The notes under the pieces: model-generated
Told to the model about the DNA's origin: nothing
What the model saw: the letters and a program-made list of their open reading frames with translations, nothing else
Database searches by the model: none
Shown: piece after piece, positions 9,389 through 18,535 of the stretch
How positions within the stretch are numbered: position 1 is the stretch's first letter
How the letters are laid out: every line of letters begins with the position of its first letter
Translations under genes and position numbers: made by a program
NCBI GenBank assembly: GCA_002748755.1
Contig: PDTD01000008.1
Span: 62,001-126,000 of the forward strand
Source of the DNA: Desulfobulbus propionicus
GTDB taxonomy: Bacteria; Desulfobacterota; Desulfobulbia; Desulfobulbales; Desulfobulbaceae
Reading direction: 5' to 3'
DNA length: 64,000 bases

Positions 9389-10642
9389 ATGAAAACCATT
9401 GCTCAGGAATCCAATGAGATTCCCATCAATGACCATGTTACCAAAAACGGCACTCGTTGGCTGTTAAGAGAAAAACTCTTGCTTGGCCTCACCAAAGAAG
9501 AATACAAGGCCCAGGCCATTCGTAACCCTGTCAACTGGGTACTGTGCCTTATTTTTGCCGTGGGCCTGCCTCTTCTTATCCAAAGATATCTTGGGGGACT
9601 GGACACAGTCACCCATTCTTCCAATGATTATCCCTGGGGTTTGTTCCTGGGGTTTGGTCTCTTTGGTATGGTGCCTCTTTCCGCCTCTGGATTCCTCTTG
9701 GGGACAACTGTGGAAATATTTGGCCGAAAAGACTTTGTTCCCATTGAGAGACTTGCTCTGCTCAATGGCCTGCTGGGTTATTTCTTTGCTGTTATATATC
9801 TTGAAGTTGACCTGGGAATGCCCTGGCGTCTGCCTTACCCCATGTTTGTCTCTCTTGGGCCCGCCGCTGTTCTTTTCCTGGTTGCCTGGCATGTGGCCAC
9901 CTACCTGTCCGTACAGATTGCCGAGGTTTCACCTTCTTTCTTTGAGTGGATGGGGTGGCTAAAAGCCAAACGCTTCATCAGATCCATGACTATCGGGCTT
10001 ACCATTGCAGGCATTATTCTCTCTACTCTGCACCAGGGAGCACTGGGCGCCCTGTACAACTATGCGCCAACCAAGGTGCATCCGCTGTGGTTATCGACAA
10101 ATTTTATGTGGATACACTTTTTTTGTTCCGCCATTTTTGCAGGGCTCAGCATGGTTATTGTGGTTTCCACCCTGTGCAAGCATTTTTTACGCTGGCGGTG
10201 TGACGAACGTTTCCTCACCAATGTTGACAAACTGACCCTTGGGCTTGGCAAAGGCTGCGCCTACGCCATCATAACCTATTTAGTTATCAAGCTTATTGGT
10301 GTTGCCCACGATAACGAGTGGGAATACCTGACAACAGGTTGGGGATTCTACTACGCCCTTGAACTGGGAATCGGCGCGTTCCTACCGCTGGTCTTATTCA
10401 CCGTGGGGGTAAAACACAGATGGCCGAACGTGGTTCGTGTTGCGGCCTTCATTGCTGTTTTCGGAGTACTCTGGAACCGATTGAACACTGCACTTGTCAG
10501 CTTTAACTGGCAAATGTATCAGGAAATACCACGCTGGCAGGAAATATGGATCACCCTGACCGTTTTTGCCATTTACTTCATTACCTACCGTTTTATTCTT
10601 TACCGACTCCCTATTCTGTATGAATGGAAAGGGGAAAAATAA
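9389..10642 (+). CDS. NrfD/HybB-type quinone-interacting membrane subunit
   Basis: A 417-residue polytopic membrane protein with about ten hydrophobic helices. It belongs to the NrfD/PsrC/HybB superfamily, shown by the family-typical stretches NDYPWGLFLGFGLFGMVPLS and STLHQGALGALY, the latter diagnostic of the HybB/HmcC branch. It has no cofactor motif, as is usual for this family, which binds quinol near the periplasmic side. The start ATG follows GGGGGATGA. It is tightly coupled to the Fe-S gene. With the cytochrome and Fe-S subunits it makes a minimal Hmc-like or alternative-complex-III-like menaquinol:cytochrome oxidoreductase. A catalytic molybdopterin subunit is not encoded nearby. Confidence 0.92.
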   Translation: MKTIAQESNEIPINDHVTKNGTRWLLREKLLLGLTKEEYKAQAIRNPVNWVLCLIFAVGLPLLIQRYLGGLDTVTHSSNDYPWGLFLGFGLFGMVPLSASGFLLGTTVEIFGRKDFVPIERLALLNGLLGYFFAVIYLEVDLGMPWRLPYPMFVSLGPAAVLFLVAWHVATYLSVQIAEVSPSFFEWMGWLKAKRFIRSMTIGLTIAGIILSTLHQGALGALYNYAPTKVHPLWLSTNFMWIHFFCSAIFAGLSMVIVVSTLCKHFLRWRCDERFLTNVDKLTLGLGKGCAYAIITYLVIKLIGVAHDNEWEYLTTGWGFYYALELGIGAFLPLVLFTVGVKHRWPNVVRVAAFIAVFGVLWNRLNTALVSFNWQMYQEIPRWQEIWITLTVFAIYFITYRFILYRLPILYEWKGEK

Positions 10643-10653
10643 TCCGTCGTGCA

Positions 10654-10679
10654 GCCCGGCCGTTTTTTCTCGGCCGGGC
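10654..10679. terminator. GC-rich hairpin after the redox operon
   Basis: GCCCGGCCG (10654-10662) pairs perfectly with CGGCCGGGC (10671-10679) around an 8-base T-rich loop. The tract after the stem is ACGTCCTTTTT, a weak T-run. It lies 12 bases after the NrfD-type stop codon and 25 bases before the next GTG start. It may partly terminate or protect the upstream transcript. Confidence 0.5.
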
Positions 10680-10703
10680 ACGTCCTTTTTGCAGGAGCAA
10701 ACA

Positions 10704-12167
10704 GTGCAGGATTTTACCCAAAGCTCATGGTTGCAAAAGCTGTTTCTCACCCGACCCCTTACCCATATCTTTACCTACGCCAACCTGATCATCCTCATTC
10801 TTCTTATCGGTACCCTGTCCCTGGGAGCTCGGCAATACATACATTATCAGCGTAGCTCAGATACTGTTGCCCATAGTGACAGCCTCAATTTCCAGTTCAA
10901 CGCGTTGCAGCAATACCTTGCAAGCGCTCTACTGGAAGGCAGGCAGTTTGACTTGGAACGGATAACCAAGGAGTCACGACAACTGAGCCGACAGTCAGAC
11001 AAACTGTTGCACAATCCTTTCATTCCCGAGTCCCTGAAACCCTACCTCCTCTCTGAACAAGAGATGATGCAATTGCTGGTACAACTCCAAGCAATCAAAG
11101 ACAGCGGCCAATGGGACAGCAAACAGGTTGCGGCAGTCATCAGCAGACTGCACGATATGGCTGCTGATTTGCAGCAGTTTCGTTTACAGGTCAATGAATA
11201 CAGCCAGAATATTCTCTCCGGCATACATAAAGTCATAATTGGGTTTCTCGGACTTATTGTTGCCATAAACTGCGCGCTGCTTTTCAGCCTGAATCAAAGC
11301 ATTGCCGCACCGCTCTTGTCTCTAGCCTCCCGGGTGCACCGGCAGACATCTGACGACAGATCAACCGAAGAGGGTGACGCGGCGCTAACCATGCACAGGC
11401 TTTTGACGGAGACGACCCAATTACTTGATAATTCGATCAGTTTGTCTGCAGCATCGGCTCCCCTTACCGCCAGTCGGAGGCAGTATCTGGCAATCGCCCG
11501 CGGGACCATTTTCCTCCACGCAGAACATGCCCTGACCAATTTAACCAATGGTATTCTCAACTACACCCAGCAACTGGCAGACCTGCAGCAAAACCCCGAT
11601 AAAGAGATGCAGTATGCCATTCTGCAATCACTGCAAAAAGAGGAAAATCGCCTGGCCTCACTGGTCCGCTGCCTGAGAAAATGCACAGGAGTGAATAAAG
11701 GCAAACTGCTCCCCGTGGCTTTTGAGGATTTCATAGAAAACCTGAGGCTTACCCTTGCCCAGTCCATGGCCGCAGAGGGTATCACGCTGCAAACAAGTAC
11801 GGCAAATGTATCCATGCACGACCTGCCACCTTTGAACGCCGTTATCCTCTTGGTGTGCATGACCATCCTTGAGACAGGGCGGGTATGCCTCCAGGCCGCT
11901 GCTGCCCCTGAAAAAAAATGGATCTGCCTCAAGGTACAGCAATCAGGTCAGGATGCAGCTTTTCTGACGTTCAGTAATGGTGTTCATGACTGGGACGCCC
12001 GCCATCTGCTGGATACGACCTTATGGCCTGACCGTAAGCAGTGCACTGAATGGCTGCAACAGCAGGGCGGTACAATTAACTTTCCCCTCTCCCCGGCAGA
12101 CGAACAGCTCATAACAGTTCAATTTTCCAGGAACCCGCTCTACAATCCAGGCGAACCTGGAATGTGA
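10704..12167 (+). CDS. Membrane protein with degenerate histidine-kinase core
   Basis: About 487 residues when started at the GTG 10704, which has GCAGGAG six bases upstream. An ATG-less extension would run into the previous gene. A first membrane helix (FTYANLIILILLIGTLSLG) is followed by a ~150-residue periplasmic domain. A second helix is at about VIIGFLGLIVAINCALLFSL. The cytoplasmic part resembles a kinase DHp helix: EHALTNLTNGILNY matches AHEINNPLNGILNY of the upstream kinase class, so His is kept but Glu-Ile-Asn-Asn-Pro is not. The ATP-binding half shows no N-box, DxGxG or GxGxG motif. I infer a sensor or regulator that no longer phosphorylates, possibly a partner of the kinase at 2136. 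Function is uncertain. Confidence 0.72.
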   Translation: MQDFTQSSWLQKLFLTRPLTHIFTYANLIILILLIGTLSLGARQYIHYQRSSDTVAHSDSLNFQFNALQQYLASALLEGRQFDLERITKESRQLSRQSDKLLHNPFIPESLKPYLLSEQEMMQLLVQLQAIKDSGQWDSKQVAAVISRLHDMAADLQQFRLQVNEYSQNILSGIHKVIIGFLGLIVAINCALLFSLNQSIAAPLLSLASRVHRQTSDDRSTEEGDAALTMHRLLTETTQLLDNSISLSAASAPLTASRRQYLAIARGTIFLHAEHALTNLTNGILNYTQQLADLQQNPDKEMQYAILQSLQKEENRLASLVRCLRKCTGVNKGKLLPVAFEDFIENLRLTLAQSMAAEGITLQTSTANVSMHDLPPLNAVILLVCMTILETGRVCLQAAAAPEKKWICLKVQQSGQDAAFLTFSNGVHDWDARHLLDTTLWPDRKQCTEWLQQQGGTINFPLSPADEQLITVQFSRNPLYNPGEPGM

Positions 12168-12231
12168 TAACCGAGACACTTTTCCTGGACAAAAAATTTT
12201 AGGCAAAAAAGAGACTTTTCGTGACAGGGTG

Positions 12232-12460
12232 CCAGTTTAAATTTCTCATCAGCTCAGGTGGTGGCAGGTTCGGTCGTTTTTGGGTAACGCATTCTCCTTG
12301 GATAAATGTGTTGCCAATACACGGCCGAAGATAGTCTTACCCGGGGGGGAGTTCTGGTGCACCTTTTGTCGAAATGTGAAACCACTCACGAACATCACAT
12401 CCATTTGTTTGCATGTATTTTTTCTCAAATGAAATAAAAAGGTTCACAAGGAATACAGGC
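12232..12460 (+). repeat. MITE-like intergenic repeat, full-length copy
   Basis: Left end ATTTCTCATCAGCTCAGG, then GTGGCAGGTTCGGTCG, GTGTTGCCAATAC, CGAAGATAGT, TGTCGAAATGTGA and TTTTTTCTCAAATGAAATAA. The right end is diverged (TTCACAAGGAATACAGGC against TTCATGAGAAATCCGGGC). The order agrees with the copies at 14824 and 24770. Beyond it, 12461-12921 shows no gene I can support. Confidence 0.75.
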
Positions 12461-12921
12461 GAGCGCTCAATTACAACAGATACACCTCCTGTACCTGGAT
12501 CAGCGATAAACCACTGCATATCCCAGGCAACCCCATGCTCCACAAACGATGCGCCCCGCACAATCGTACCATAACTGTGGCAAATACCCAGTTGCACCCT
12601 TTCCTTATGCGGTAGGCATGACCGCCCACCCCCTGCCTGCTTCCATCATACAGGCCCCCCTTCATTTCTTTGAACCAAACACTGATACAACCTATATTTC
12701 TTCGTTCCGCTCAACATTGTTGATCAACTTACCACGCATCATGCAACATGATGATCCGCATTGTACCATAAGCATCCAGGGCATAACAAAAATTTTTATA
12801 ATGAAAAATCAAAGGATTACAGTTCCTGAAACGCTCAAGAAAAAAATAACAATTATTTTGGCATTCTTAATGCAATCTGTTTGCAGAGCTATTCTTAATG
12901 CATCAAGACCAGGAGGACGAA

Positions 12922-13116
12922 ATGACAATCAAAATTCTGAAAAAGCAAGATGCAAAAATAACGATTGGCCACGAGGCTTCCAAATTCTCACTGACCGTGG
13001 TTATGACCCTGGCCGCCCTTGTCAGTTTCTGGGCAGTAACCTGTCTTATCGGCGGGTTGATGAGTGGAGGGACGGAGACACTCACAAAAGGGTATCTTAC
13101 CGCTATATTCGGATAA
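12922..13116 (+). CDS. Small single-helix membrane protein
   Basis: A 64-residue protein. The ATG at 12922 follows AGGAGGACGA, a strong ribosome-binding site, which favours this start over the upstream ATG at 12898. The N-terminal 25 residues are charged (MTIKILKKQDAKITIGHEAS). One transmembrane helix follows (SLTVVMTLAALVSFWAVTCLIGGLM) and then a short polar tail. I do not recognise a named family. Its good ribosome-binding site and the similar small gene 68 bases downstream argue that both are real. Small helices of this kind are often accessory subunits of respiratory complexes, which would fit the upstream redox cluster, but a repeat element separates them, so this is inference. Confidence 0.65.
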   Translation: MTIKILKKQDAKITIGHEASKFSLTVVMTLAALVSFWAVTCLIGGLMSGGTETLTKGYLTAIFG

Positions 13117-13184
13117 TATACGATATTTTTTCACCAAACATACAGACGTATCTCAAACAACCCGCACCATGGAGGAAAACAATT

Positions 13185-13484
13185 ATGGCAACAACATCAG
13201 GCAAAAAAATCAGCACTATACTTTTGATCCTGGTAACTCTGGCCCTTCTCTGGGCATCTGCCGCTTTTCTAAGCGACCTGTATCATCTCAACTGGCAGGT
13301 TGGTACATTGCTCCACCAATACATGGCTGCCACGGGCATGCTCAAACCGATGCACACCCTTGTTGATTTTTACACCCATATTAAGGGGATTGAATATCTC
13401 ATCTGCGTGGCCTTCTTTGTCGTTTTCCCAGTCTTTGTAAAATATATCAACAAGGAAAAGAGGCCTGCCAAAGTGACCGCCTGA
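13185..13484 (+). CDS. Small two-helix membrane protein
   Basis: A 99-residue protein starting at ATG 13185, which has GGAGGAAAAC immediately upstream. The longer ORF in this frame begins inside a repeat and crosses another gene, so I reject its upstream extension. Two hydrophobic helices are visible: ISTILLILVTLALLWASAAFL and YLICVAFFVVFPVFVKYI. The loop between them carries several His and Tyr residues (LLHQYMAA, MHTLVDFYTH) that might bind haem or quinone, though no motif proves it. It follows the 64-residue gene at 12922 and precedes a repeat. I do not recognise a named family. A role as a small subunit of a membrane redox complex is possible. Confidence 0.65.
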   Translation: MATTSGKKISTILLILVTLALLWASAAFLSDLYHLNWQVGTLLHQYMAATGMLKPMHTLVDFYTHIKGIEYLICVAFFVVFPVFVKYINKEKRPAKVTA

Positions 13485-13500
13485 TGCGATGCAAAAAAAT

Positions 13501-13719
13501 GCGTGCTGAACACTTTATCTCATTTGAGAAAAAACATCCAAAAACAGAAGAATAGATTTTCCGTAAGCATATCGAACAACTATGCACCCAAGCTCAGCTC
13601 AGGCGGTACCATCATCGGCGGTATTTTAGCAGCACATATATATCCAAGTATCAAGCCCAAGTATCAAGCAATACCAAAAACTACCGAACCTGATACCGTC
13701 TGAGCTGATGAGAAGGCCC
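13501..13719 (-). repeat. MITE-like intergenic repeat, near full-length copy
   Basis: Contains TATCTCATTTGAGAAAAAAC, a GGCGGTACCATCATCGGC block, GGCGGTATTTTAGCAGCACA and ends CGTCTGAGCTGATGAGAA. It is the reverse complement of the 24770-type copy. It begins about 17 bases after the stop of the small membrane protein gene. Confidence 0.75.
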
Positions 13720-13800
13720 AAGGGGTGGGGGTAAAGCGCTTTCTTGGTTCTATTAATCCTGAAGTCTACTTCACCGCGCTGGGCCAAGGACGACAGGCCG

Positions 13801-14490
13801 TCACCACAGATTATACCTGCCGGTCAGGTATATATATCCAACCAGGCAAACATTGGTCACGGCATGGGCAATGATACAGGAAAGAAGATCTTTACGAATG
13901 ATCAAAAGCTGGCACATAAGCACGCCGTAGCATAGTGCTGCCGGCCACTCGGACACCGTATGGCCGAGCATAAAAACCAGGGTGGAGATCCAAATAGCAG
14001 CCCAAGACCATTCCCCGGCGTGCACATCATCAATGCTCTGTTCATGGAGCACGGTGTACAAGGGGTCAAGAGCCCCCTCCCTTCTACAACGATCCCACTG
14101 CAGAGCCAATCGGAAGGCATAGCCACGAACCATGAGCTCTTCGAATATGGGTACCACAAGACCTGCAGCAAGCAGTCGGACGATGATGTCGATTTCTTCC
14201 CAGGGGGTATTGCTTGTCTGAGAGGCAAAAGGGGACAGCAACGCAATCCAAAGGAGGCAGCCAAATGCGCCGTACAGGAGCCCCATGGCAAGAGAGGCCA
14301 TTGTATTGGTGCTTTTTTCCCAGAGAGGAATATACCATCTCCATGCCCAAGCAAGCAATGCTACCGCACTGCAAATACAAAGGCTGTCGTTCAGCCAGAC
14401 AGGTAGGATATTTTCAAAAAGCGAGGCAAAAAGTACATATGCGAAGTATGGCCCTGCATAGGGCAGAAGCAACCTTCGATTTTCAATCAT
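13801..14490 (-). CDS. CPBP-family intramembrane metalloprotease
   Basis: A 229-residue polytopic membrane protein of the CPBP (CAAX protease / bacteriocin-processing) family. Visible hallmarks are the glutamate pair and arginine of motif 1 in FEELMVRGYAFRLAL, the His of motif 2 in VFMLGHTVSEWPAAL, and a third His motif in IIAHAVTNVCLVGYIYL. About six to seven hydrophobic helices are seen. Its length and the extra loop before motif 2 resemble CAAX-protease-related proteins associated with exosortase systems, but no exosortase or PEP-CTERM gene is present here, so that assignment is only a possibility. Its start overlaps the stop of the upstream minus-strand gene (ATGA type), so the two are coupled. 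Confidence 0.85.
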   Translation of the reverse strand: MIENRRLLLPYAGPYFAYVLFASLFENILPVWLNDSLCICSAVALLAWAWRWYIPLWEKSTNTMASLAMGLLYGAFGCLLWIALLSPFASQTSNTPWEEIDIIVRLLAAGLVVPIFEELMVRGYAFRLALQWDRCRREGALDPLYTVLHEQSIDDVHAGEWSWAAIWISTLVFMLGHTVSEWPAALCYGVLMCQLLIIRKDLLSCIIAHAVTNVCLVGYIYLTGRYNLW

Positions 14491-14750
14491 TGAATAGATT
14501 CTTCAGTGGGCTGTTGTCTCTTTTGCTGCACCTGTGCCTGTGCCAGCCGTTTTCTGGTGCGATAAAAATCAATACCAGCCCAAGGTATGAAAATACCTGC
14601 GGCTATGCGATTGAATAGGAGATATTTCTGCATGGCCGGGTCAACGGTAAACCATCCATCCCATAAGCACCAAAGGCCGAAGAAAGCCAGTATCGCAGGA
14701 AAAACATAAGGACCGATTTCAGGTGGTTTTGATCTGTTTTCAGTTGTCAT
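14487..14750 (-). CDS. Small membrane protein coupled to CPBP protease
   Basis: An 87-residue protein if started at ATG 14750. The frame extends 11 codons further, but AAGGGTAT lies just before this ATG. Two hydrophobic segments are seen (VFPAILAFFGLWCLWDGWF and LLFNRIAAGIFIPWAGIDFY), followed by a basic, Gln-rich tail. Its stop codon overlaps the protease start, which points to co-translation and a joint role. I do not recognise a family. It may be a partner or substrate-presenting subunit of the protease, which is inference. Confidence 0.7.
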   Translation of the reverse strand: MTTENRSKPPEIGPYVFPAILAFFGLWCLWDGWFTVDPAMQKYLLFNRIAAGIFIPWAGIDFYRTRKRLAQAQVQQKRQQPTEESIQ

Positions 14751-14823
14751 GCATACCCTTGCGCATTGTACGCGCAAAAACAATTCCCGGAAAAACTTGG
14801 GTTCAAGGCACTAGCCGGGGTTT

Positions 14824-15048
14824 ATCCTGGATTTCTCATCACCTCAGACGGTGCCTGGTTCGGTTGTTTTTTTAGGACCTCATTATACTTGGGCATATGT
14901 GCTACCAATATACTGCTGAAGATGGTACCGCCTAGGCTGACCTTGGGTACAGTTTGCCGAAATGCTAGCCAGCTCATGGATACTTCATCGATCTGTTTTT
15001 ATGTATTTTTTTACAAGACGAGACACAATATTCTTCAGAGCTCCGAGT
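14824..15048 (+). repeat. MITE-like intergenic repeat, full-length copy
   Basis: Left end ATCCTGGATTTCTCATCA, then GACGGTGCCTGGTTCGG, CCTCATTATACTTGGGCA, AATATACTGCTGAAGATGG, TACCGCCTAGGCTGACCTTG and TTTTTTTACAAGACGAGACA. Right end TTCTTCAGAGCTCCGAG is eroded. It lies upstream of the minus-strand small gene at 14750. Confidence 0.78.
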
Positions 15049-15331
15049 TCAATCTCGGCCAGCGATAGGCAAGCGAGCTGCCGCCCCCCCAACGATACCT
15101 CTTCCCATGGACAAATGAAAAACACTGAGCACCTGACGTGCTGCTCCTTTTGGTAAAGCTCCTGCTTATCTCCTACTCTATCGCTATAAAAAAATATTGC
15201 TCGCATGGTAACGTATGCAACGGAGAGTAACAAGTGAAAACACAGGCTATCTGGAGCATTGGTTTTGCCTCCAATTGCGTATTCCGCTGATTGTGACCAC
15301 AAAATCGGAGCGAAGCGACGCTGGCTTTTTT

Positions 15332-16044
15332 CTACTTCACAGAGTTTCTTTTCCGGGTCAAGGAAGAACGCAATTTTCGCATAGATTCTCCTTTCAAATT
15401 AATGTTATGGGCGGAGTGGATACCACGATCAAGTATCGCATCCGCGATTGTAGAATCCCCTATCATATCAAACCATTGATTGACCGGAACCTGGGTTGCC
15501 AGTATCAATGAAGACAAATCCAACCTCTCTTCCAGTACATCCAGCAGATCGTGGCGCTGGGTAGCTTTCATTTCTGTGATAAAAAAAAATCATCAATAGT
15601 GAGCACCTCCGTTTTGGCGATACGATTCATGAACTTCGGCTAACTGCCATCGGTTCTTACTGCACCCGTTTCCTGGAATAGCTTGGCCGAACGCTTGTCC
15701 AGAGCGCCATGCCCACTTTGGCAGGCTTGATTGGTCAGGGGCACATGCGATGTAAGTTTTCCCGCACCCGTTGGGCCGGTAATGATGATATTTTGCCCTC
15801 TTTTAATCCAGTCGCAGGCAGACAACCGCATCACGACCGACTTGTCCATACCACGTGGCGGCCGTAGTAAGCGCTTTAATTTACAATCTTCCTTTTCTAT
15901 CCAATGGTAATCTACGGTACATCCGAACCGTTCCTCAAAGCTCAGTTCCGCCAAGCCAGGCTGTTCCAGCTGGGCCTTGAATGCATCGGCCATTCCATGC
16001 AATTTCAAGGCATACAACTTTTCAAGCGTCTGTTCATTCAACAT
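15332..16044 (-). pseudogene. IS21-family IstB ATPase gene, broken
   Basis: The N-terminal piece (15640-16044) reads MLNEQTLEKLYALKLHGMAD, typical of IstB. It carries SFEERFGCTVDYHW and the Walker A region IIITGPTGAGK, where the final threonine of GKT is changed. A short deletion is apparent around LKRLLRPP. The frame then breaks. KTEVLTIDD (Walker B region) is found in another frame at about 15590-15610. The C-terminal part (15332-15571) continues with ATQRHDLLDVLEERLDLSS and ADAILDRGIHSAHNINLKGE. IstB is the helper ATPase of IS21-type transposition. No intact istA is present, so this is a dead insertion-sequence remnant. Confidence 0.88.
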
Positions 16045-16469
16045 GCCGGTCTCCTTTTCAATTAATGATTATAGTAGTCTTTGCCTCCAATGTTCGTATG
16101 CGGTACAGGAGGCCTTGCCTCCGGCGCGTCGTCATTGGTAATCGGCTGTTTGTCCAGTCCATTTTTTTAATATCAGGAAGAGTATGGAGCCTGATCCGGA
16201 ACAGAAAAAAATATATTTAATTCTTGGTGTTAAATGCCATCCTGGCAAGTCCGTTAAAACGACAATTGCGGCAAAATAAAAGATGTAGTGCCAGAGTTGA
16301 AGGCGACACACTGTTAACACATTGTAATTATACAGAAAATAAAACCACAGCCTCAAACTTGGGCTAAATTTTTACTGTTTTTCTACAAAAAACTACAAAG
16401 ATGGGATAGGAGCATTGTGGACATGGTTTGTGCGGCTCTCATTTGTTGCGTGAGTTAACGTTTATAATT

Positions 16470-16952
16470 GATTCCAATCAATATCGGTGGGCTCGTAAGG
16501 TGAAAAAGGTGTTGCTTGAAACGTGCCGAGAAGTTGCAAAAAGAGATGAGAAATGTCTCTCTTCCGAGGAATATGCGGCCTTGTAAAAGCGGTATCGCAA
16601 TATCCTTACTCGGGGCGAAATAGAAATGCCGTCTCTTCTGGAGAAGCCTAAGGGACGGCGGGGTAGAATTGCTCAATCAGATGCCCATAATCTTTGGGAG
16701 CGTCTTAAGAAACATGAAGCTGCGGTGCTGTTTTTTGCCAAGAATCCGCATGTCCCTTTCACAAACAACAGGGCTGAGAGAGACCTTCGCATGGCAAAGG
16801 TAAAACAGAAAGTCTCGGGATGTTTCTGGCAACAAGCATATGCCAAGGCTTATTGTCGAATCTCCAGTTAGTTGCAAACAATGGCAAATCAAGGAATAAA
16901 CCCTTTGGTCGCAATTCAGACTGCTCTGGCCGGTGTCAATTATGACAAGTAA
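16470..16952 (+). pseudogene. IS66-family transposase, C-terminal remnant
   Basis: The translated frame contains LKKHEAAVLFFAKNPHVPFT, then NNRAERDLRMAKVKQKVSGC, which is the strongly conserved C-terminal block of IS66 TnpC transposases. After a TAG stop at 16869 the same frame continues with LQTMANQGINPLVAIQTALA, the normal C-terminus. Upstream, VLLETCREVAKRDEKCLSSE is interrupted by another stop near 16586. The catalytic N-terminal and central parts and the tnpA/tnpB partners are absent. Together with the IstB fragment this marks the interval as a graveyard of insertion sequences. Confidence 0.87.
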
Positions 16953-17968
16953 ATAGATCGGTGCGAGTAGTTACAAAACAACTTTCAGGGAGCCGTTTCA
17001 AATTACAGCAAAATGGACCCAAAACGCCCGTATCTGGTGCCACCTGAGTTGATAAACAATCCTTGCTCCCCCTGTCTTCTGAGTTCAGCATCCCTTGACA
17101 CTTGCCCCTTGACCTCCTTCCTCCAGCCACCCTGTTCGCTGTTGATTGCTTCAAAGAGTGAACTGGGTGCTTGTCCAAGCAATGAATACAAATTTTCATT
17201 TGATTTTTTATTTTTCACCCCTTAGACTAAATTATATCAATGGAGTTAAGCTTTTTTAGTATTCTGATGGTGTCACATCTTTGGAGCATGAGCCTAGGCT
17301 AACCTGCTATACTTATCAACTCAGGCAATGACTTATTTACTTTTTTGCAGCGCAGTATAGTGCCCTTTCTTGCAGCTAAAATACAGCCGAAGATGATGCA
17401 ACCTGTGCTGAACCTTGGTGACCATTTGGGAAAGTTTTTCTGTACATCATCTTTTCTCCATGACCCCCCTAGACATTGCATCTTTACATACAAGAGACAT
17501 AGCCATACTATGCCTTTGCCGGTTGCATGTCTGGTAGGATTATTGGACCTTGTGGATAGCGCCAGTCTCTTATCTAAACATTGCCTGAAAACATGTGCCG
17601 TCCGGGTAAGGTATGACCTGTCGACACCGGTTATTTGGGCTGCCATCACATTCCGTCAAACCTTTCTTGAGAGGTGTGAGTGGCAAGAAGATACCAAAGG
17701 GTACAGCACCTGCCACGCACAATTCGCCTCCAACAATGCAAAACCTGAGCGGAATGCTGCAACGTCTCTTTTTAACCGGCATGGTGCTTTTTTTGGTTGC
17801 AAAGGACTTCCACCGCCCAACGTCTTGCACACCATGTAAATATTTTGTCTGCTCATTTCCTGTTTTGTGCACCAGAATTCTGTCCTCGCTCATGATCTGG
17901 ATGGGACCCTGCAAACCCAGTACAGAGTACTGTACCTACCAAGAATAAATATGAAAAAAGGTTATCTG
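16953..17968. other. Non-coding interval with decayed repeat copies
   Basis: No gene here is supported. ORFs of 60-160 codons occur on both strands, but none has a recognisable family or ribosome-binding site. Two eroded MITE-like copies are visible: 17003-17066, ending GGTGCCACCTGAGTTGAT, and 17298-17425, containing ACTTATCAACTCAGG and AATACAGCCGAAGATGATG. The interval appears to be decayed mobile DNA. Confidence 0.5.
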
Positions 17969-18472
17969 ATGAAAAAACTGGCTCTTATTTCTACCCTTTT
18001 CTGCTTCTTCTCTACTCATTCCGCCTTGGCTGCTGAACCTGCGACCCCTGAAGAGATCTTCGAAAACGTTCTCAAAGCAGTGAAGGTGCTGCAAACCCTT
18101 GGCGCCGAAGGTTTGGCCGCTTTTAACGACCCAAAAGGTGAATTTGTCTGGAAGGATACCTATGTGCAGGTGTATCAATGTGGCGCCAGTAAAATAGTTG
18201 GTCACATTAACCCTGAACTGCGCCAATGGACAAAGGAAAAATTTCACACGACTGTTGATAAAAAAGGAAATCCGATTCCCAAAATGATCTGTGATGCTGC
18301 CAAAAAAGACCGCGGCGACTGGATTGAATACTGGTGGCCCAAAGCAGGAGAGACGGTAGCCTCGCGTAAAATCACTTTTGTCCTCCAGGTTCCAGGGCAG
18401 CCCTACCAGGTCTCAGCAGGGATCTATGACGACAACATGACCTTGGAAGAACTCAGGGCGATCAGTGAATGA
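17969..18472 (+). CDS. Secreted single-Cache-domain protein
   Basis: A 167-residue exported protein. I chose the ATG at 17969 because AAAGG lies eight bases before it and the peptide starts directly with a clean signal sequence (MKKLALISTLFCFFSTHSAL, cleavage after ALA). An in-frame ATG at 17951 is the alternative. The mature part resembles single Cache (sCache_2) ligand-binding domains: a helix with EEIFENVLKAVKVLQTLGAE, then AFNDPKGEFVWKDTYVQVY, and a late segment GDWIEYWWPKAGE. Cache domains bind small extracellular metabolites. As a free periplasmic domain it could deliver ligand to the chemoreceptor encoded next, although 345 bases separate them. No other function can be assigned. Confidence 0.82.
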   Translation: MKKLALISTLFCFFSTHSALAAEPATPEEIFENVLKAVKVLQTLGAEGLAAFNDPKGEFVWKDTYVQVYQCGASKIVGHINPELRQWTKEKFHTTVDKKGNPIPKMICDAAKKDRGDWIEYWWPKAGETVASRKITFVLQVPGQPYQVSAGIYDDNMTLEELRAISE

Positions 18473-18535
18473 TGCTCTCTGCTCTGCATTGATCCGGTAT
18501 ACATGTGTACACCGGGACGTTTGTACCATCTATCA

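Noticed and set aside
12549-13184. Upstream extension of the 99-residue membrane protein as one 311-residue gene
   Set aside because: It crosses the 64-residue gene at 12922 and repeat-derived sequence, lacks a ribosome-binding site, and GGAGGAAAAC marks the internal ATG 13185.
17003-17218. Minus-strand ORF of 71 codons
   Set aside because: Its end consists of repeat sequence and the rest has no signature; possible relic only.
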